Assembly (NCBI GenBank): GCA_946894095.1
Contig: OX335642.1
Coordinates: 27,291,021 to 27,355,020, forward strand
Source: Incurvaria masculella
Taxonomy: Eukaryota; Arthropoda; Insecta; Lepidoptera; Incurvariidae
Direction: 5' to 3'
DNA: 64,000 nucleotides
Part shown: one piece after another, positions 59,614 to 64,000 of the stretch
How the letters are laid out: every line of letters starts with the position of its first letter
How positions within the stretch are numbered: position 1 is the first letter of the stretch
Notes under the pieces: model-generated
What the model was told of the DNA's origin: nothing
The model's database searches: none
The model's input: only the letters and a program-made list of their open reading frames with translations
Made by a program: the position numbers and the translations under genes

Positions 59614-61790
59614 ATATACCGATAGCCACTGGTTAGTTTTTGATGGGGTTTGTATTTACAAATAACCTAATTCTAACAATAACGCTAATTACCTGAGGGG
59701 GTAGCATAAAAGTTGAATATTACAGAAGTCGGGGAAAATTTGAGTATACTTAGAACTTGAGCAACTTATATTAAAACAATTGGTTCCTTCACATAAAATT
59801 TTGTTGTATTTCCTCTTCTAATGATTTTTTATTAATGTGAAAATACTGCGATGTACGTTTAAATGTTTTACTTATACTTTTAATGGCTAAATTTATTATT
59901 TTGTGTCAGTATGATTATTCATTATATTGTAAAGGCATTTTCAACTTATAGGCGGGAGTGTAGTATGCCTTAAATAAATGTCAACTTTTACAACACAACG
60001 TATCTACTTATCCTGCCGTTTATACAAAGATCCCAAGGCAATATAATGCCTGTATCAGCACCTAAACCTTGAACGTTTTCAAAAGTTTGTGATATCGGTA
60101 CTGTATTGAGTTTAGGGCCAAAATTCATCGCAAAAACTGGCTATCCTATGTATACCGCTGTAGGTTCATCTCACTAGCGCAACTGCGTCTCTTGATGAAA
60201 TACTGTAGCTCTATATGGAAAGGCATTCCCTACACTCGTTGGTATCCTTGGACTCAATGCCAGCGAGTAAGAAATGGAAAAATTGGCGACCGAAACTCTT
60301 TTGTAGCGTAGCAACATTTATTGAAAACACATACACCGATGGCAGCGTGGGCTAATATTTTCGAGTTTCAACGAAACGTAATAAAACGTAAGAACTTTAC
60401 ATGATGCTATTGCGCGCAACGTTCGTTCGATTTTGTGGGTCCTGAATTTGTAAGCTAATTATCTACCATCAGGGCATTCGTACTGCTACGTTGCTATACT
60501 GCTACTATACAATATTATTTTGGTTGTCACTCCCTTCCTTTCTTACTCGTTGACTGAATGCCGCCCCGAGCCATCGGTTATTTGTATTCCTATCCATATT
60601 ATAAATACTAGAATATACTATGGGAATAGGCGTCAGTTCGAAATAATGCACAGGAAATCTGAAATGAACAGTCATTTATTTTTTAATTAATTTGAGTGAT
60701 ATATATACACACTATTGTAACATTGATGGTTTAAATATCTTTATTTCTAACAAACACTTTATTTTCTTATTTTCCTTTGCAAGGAAATAATTTAAATTAC
60801 TTTCTATGTACCGGACTATTTACAATCATGATAAAGGTAGCTACACATATATTTACAAAGTCAACTTTTTTTAAGAATTATTGATAGCGTGTTTCAAAAC
60901 GTATCAAAAGCAATAAAAATCATATATTGTGCCGAGTGATATTTGTAACTGCAAAAAATTCAATATTTCTTTTGTATGCTTATATAACATAAAATGTTAA
61001 ATAATAATTTTATTTTAAAATAACTAACATCAAGAGCATTTACATACTCAAAATATATGAGAATTTAACCATTTCATAACCATAATCTTACCTATTGGAC
61101 ACTGTATACATACGTATATGTACTATATTATACATTATTTTTAGTATCGTAGAAAATGTTTCACTAATTTCACTATACACCTTTTTAATATAGTCAAATA
61201 AAAAAATAAACGTTATAGAAATAACAATAAATTACATTATTAAATTAACATTGAAAATAATGCTCGAAAAAAAATCTGTATTTTTTCATCAAAGGAAGGA
61301 TTATTCGAAATAAGGCATAATATTGAATATTTTCACCGCGCAATAATAACACAAATATGTTTTTCTTAACAGTCTTTTGGACATATTTAATGCAAGCCAA
61401 TTACATCCAAAACAGACTGTTGAACTATAATCATTAACATTATTAATTTGTCAACAAATTTAACCAGATGTTGAGTTTTTAGTGATCAAACCATTATGTT
61501 GAAATAATCAAAATATCATTTTTCTATATTCAGTACACGACAAATGAATAATTAAGAAAGCTTAAAACAATTCAATATTTTAAATGCCTGTTTAAAATAA
61601 GTATTGATTGAAATCTATCTAGTTATTTTCTTAGTGCAAGGCCTTAAGTGCGTGGTCAAAACTTGGCAAATATGATGATATGGGTACCAACAATCCACCA
61701 CAACTGTGTAGATTATAACGGAGGGTTATAACTAACTTAACGCGTAGCATGGATAACGTAACGCTAACGTAAATCTTAACGCGGTAGCTG
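59614..61790. other. AT-rich; likely includes the dpr 3' UTR
   Basis: Downstream of the dpr stop codon the sequence is very AT-rich. Several AATAAA-type signals on the minus strand are possible, so no poly(A) site can be chosen. Confidence 0.45.
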
Positions 61791-61894
61791 TCACCGCCAT
61801 GCCTTATTGATACAGTAGCTGAGCACCGTTAGCACCGAACAAGTAGAGCAGCATAGACACGTGGATCCAGACTGCATAGCTGCTGGGTTTTCGC
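61791..61894 (-). CDS. dpr: Probable last coding exon of the dpr gene
   Basis: Follows the Ig2 exon across a 1,401-bp intron. Seen: a pyrimidine-rich acceptor ending TTTTGTCTCCAG. Two bases complete the split codon to Gly, and the exon then reads ENPAAMQ, giving GENPAAMQ over the junction. This matches the conserved GExPAAMQ that follows Ig2 in Dpr proteins. The frame goes on through a short Cys/Leu/Val-rich hydrophobic tail to TGA at 61793-61791, as expected for a GPI-anchor or membrane C-terminus. Odd: the +1 frame of the same exon is also open and hydrophobic (AVWIHVSMLLYLFG, TAA at 61806-61804). If a further small exon lies in the intron, that frame would be the real tail. I prefer the phase-matched reading because it recovers the family motif. 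The 3' UTR should lie below 61790 in AT-rich sequence. Confidence 0.72.
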
Positions 61895-63295
61895 CTGGAG
61901 ACAAAACAAACTGTTACTTGCTATTTCTATAGGAACTGAATGCTGATATTGTCAAATTTAGATTCCTGAAACCAACGTTTTTGTAAAACTAGAAATTCAT
62001 CTTGTTGTCGCAATTAAATTGTGTTATGATAATGAAAACATTTTAAAAAGGTTAATAAGTGGTCCGGGCGGTAGTCAGTTATATTTTCGTATATTTTGAA
62101 AAAAAAACATTGATAACATGTCGTTGTGTGGCTTAGCATAAATATTCCTTCCCATACATTATTCTTACTATCTACAACATTTTTTTTTTTACTCTGCAAA
62201 ATTTTTGTTATCTACAATTATTGCTTTAAATATGCCAGGGAGTACCGGATTAATGTTTAGACCATAAGCCTATCAACAACATGTACATATGCAGGGTGAA
62301 TGGCAGCATATCACCAAGTCCTCCAATCTTCGTTTTCTCGACTTGGGCATGTCACTGAACTCCTCTTAAGCAGCTGCACCGATTGTGATAACATTTTATT
62401 TGTTTATTTAAGTTGGTCTCTGGATGGATTCACAATTGAACCCGTTAAGTGGCGCTGCTCTCGAGATCCAGAAATTTTTGGAGTAAATGGCCAAAACAGG
62501 CCTTCAGAACGTCAAAAAATCAAAACGACAAAAATCTATTTTTTAGAAATACCTTGCAGACCGACAAAAGTCAGATCGTAAAATTTTTTGTCGTTCTGAT
62601 TTTTGGGGTTCAGCAATAAAGCATTTTTAATAGGTACATAAACCATTGCAAAACGAACAAAATTAAATTATATTCAATTAGATTCTAGAGGCTCTTCAGC
62701 CCTCTAACAACCGTGATGTGCCCAATGAATTTTAAAAACGACCCCCCCCTCCCCCATCGACGCCGCCGCCGGCGTCTCCGCCGCTGTCGGCTCCCATCTG
62801 AAGCGCTGCCAATACTAATGTGCGCTTTGAAACTAACGCTCCAGGGCACAATATAGTTTAATGAAGCCATATTTTTACGTTCTGCAATGAATTTCCAATC
62901 GGAGTTTTTATTTGATGTCAGAATGTTTGGTTGCAGATCGACAAAAATTCACACTGAACATTAAATATTTTTGTCGTTCTGCAAGGGAGCTGAATTATAT
63001 TTTATAATTATTATTCAGAACGTAGAAAATCAGAACGACATAATTCGACGATCTTGATTTTTTGATGTTCTGCAATGGTATTTAAAAAATAAACCTTTTT
63101 GTTGTTCTGAATTTTTGACGTTCTGACGAGGCCCCGCACAGATTTATATAAAAAATCGGTTATGTCAACCCTTAAAACCAGTCTGTGCTTCTTTGGTCAT
63201 ATGAAACATCAGCAGACAAAACATTTTAGATTGGACCGATCCATCTTAATTTGCGCATGCACTTATTGTCCTAAATTGTGCAGTTAAACACTCAC
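61895..63295 (-). other. dpr intron holding a foldback repeat
   Basis: Intron between the two dpr exons, with GTGAGT donor and CAG acceptor. It contains the inverted-repeat element at 62507-63133. I found no additional exon with recognisable Dpr sequence in it. Confidence 0.65.
62507..63133. mobile_element. Foldback element in dpr intron, CAGAACGACAAAA motifs
   Basis: Inverted ends share GGCCT, then TCAGAACGTCAAAAA, then a TATTTTTTAAATACC-like stretch and TTGCAGA. The motif CAGAACGACAAAA (or its complement TTTTGTCGTTCTG) recurs about 8 to 10 times with flipped orientation across the element. The middle (62740-62800) is GC-rich with a CCGCCG run. No coding capacity seen. Confidence 0.62.
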
Positions 63296-63474
63296 CATTA
63301 AATATATGTACATAGATGCTGGCAGGTCTTGCGTTGTTGGGCACGCATGTATAGTTGCCGGCGTGGGCTATGCCCGCCGCAGGTATGAGCAGGTCCGACA
63401 CACGTTGCGCGACATCTGTCGTCACGTTAACGCCACGCTCCACGTCGTAGTTGATCATACGGCTGTTGTGGTAC
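63296..63474 (-). CDS. dpr: Dpr-family Ig-domain exon (partial gene)
   Basis: Internal coding exon of a Dpr protein, a family of neuronal cell-surface immunoglobulin proteins that bind DIP partners in synaptic recognition. Seen: 59 codons beginning YHNSRMINYD, then the G strand of Ig domain 2 with GNYTCVPNN (the second Ig cysteine) and PASIYVHIFN. Two N-glycosylation sequons are visible (NVT and NYT). The 5' end follows CTCATCTCAG, a good acceptor, and supplies the third base of a split codon, which fits the family's 'WYHN' (TG|G). The 3' end is G|GTGAGT, a strong donor, phase 1. The Asp usually found a few residues before Tyr-x-Cys is replaced (AHAGNYTC). The rest of the gene (signal peptide, Ig1, start of Ig2) must lie upstream, beyond base 64000. 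Family membership is firm; which dpr paralogue it is cannot be told. Confidence 0.9.
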
Positions 63475-63547
63475 CTGAGATGAGGGCAAGCTTTGGATGG
63501 CGTTTTGGATACAGGTTATGAGATAAAAACTAGCATTACTGTGAGAA

Positions 63548-63620
63548 CATGGCACACCGGCATGGTTTTCGCAGCCCCCCAGACAGTTCTAGAGTTCATG
63601 GGCGTCAGACACTGATTAAG
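63548..63620 (+). mobile_element. LINE 3' UTR remnant
   Basis: Reverse orientation of the block at 41722-41770: CCGGCATGGTTTTCGCAGCC, then a shared segment ending at CATGGGCG. Only the 3' tail is present, just upstream of the dpr Ig2 exon. Confidence 0.5.
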
Positions 63621-64000
63621 TGAAGGCCTAAAACTAAAACAGCTAAAATTTAGAAAATAAAAAAATAAAATATTTTAAGTTTTAGTTTCAGAAAAAGTCA
63701 GGATTTAAATAAGGCAAATAAATTAAATGTTTTTGTTCTTTGCACATTTATATGTTTAATTCTACTTACTGTAATGGATAATAAAATATATTTATTTGTT
63801 TCTCTTTTCACGTTTACATTACTTAACCTGTTTGCATTATAGAGGGTGTAATATAATGTATCTATTGCCTTTAATGCATCGAGAACTGAATTGATCAATG
63901 ATATAAATTTTAAAATTCAATAAAAAATATATATTTTTCAAAATATCTGAAACAATTTTGCATGAAGGATTTTTTAAATATTTGCCACTATTCTGATGCT

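Noticed and set aside
62685..62870. Minus-strand frame with a run of ten Arg in the dpr intron
   Set aside because: Translation of a CCGCCG run inside the foldback; no acceptor or donor with the right phase.
1..64000. LTR retrotransposon, endogenous virus, rRNA or histone genes
   Set aside because: No gag/pol/env-type frames, long terminal repeats, or rRNA blocks were recognised on either strand.

Overview
The window looks like an intergenic or intronic stretch of an insect nuclear genome, most likely a moth or butterfly (Lepidoptera). It is AT-rich and almost without genes. It is crowded with repeat families that I know from Lepidoptera: Helitrons ending in a hairpin plus CTAG, the 'GGGTTCCGT...CCCTTTGGGTA' repeat, the 'GACTTCAAAAAAGGAGGAGG' repeat, and tRNA-headed SINEs. 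The species cannot be told from the sequence alone.

The only host gene I can support is at the right edge on the minus strand. Two exons (63474-63296 and 61894-61791) encode the end of the second Ig domain and the C-terminus of a Dpr-family (defective proboscis extension response) cell-surface protein. They have matching splice signals and compatible phase. Earlier exons must lie beyond base 64000. Two weaker exon- or promoter-like CpG-rich blocks lie at 38.5-39.1 kb (minus) and 58.2-58.6 kb (plus).

Everything else recognisable is mobile DNA. One nearly intact mariner (54237-55520) carries a DD34D transposase broken by a single in-frame stop. There are four non-autonomous Helitron copies (14.5, 20.7, 57.1 and 59.0 kb), 3' fragments of non-LTR retrotransposons (1.6, 6.0, 32.3, 41.7, 43.8, 45.0 and 46.4 kb, plus small tails), and at least 15 copies of one SINE family. 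That SINE occurs with two different 5' heads, one tRNA-like and one resembling 5S rRNA. Many inverted-repeat (foldback or MITE) elements lie between these.

The most unusual structures are four. (1) A nested 1.2-kb inverted repeat at 28.5-29.7 kb is packed with about 16 copies of ACGTATAAT that switch strand at the centre. (2) A 214-bp palindromic element at 4.5 kb has a nearly complete tRNA-Thr-like cloverleaf at its centre, with a second copy at 45.9 kb. (3) An approximately 1-kb element at 38.4-39.4 kb has ~100-bp inverted ends around a CpG-rich block with a splice donor. (4) A second motif-dense foldback sits inside the last dpr intron (62.5-63.1 kb). All repeat boundaries were judged by eye and are approximate.
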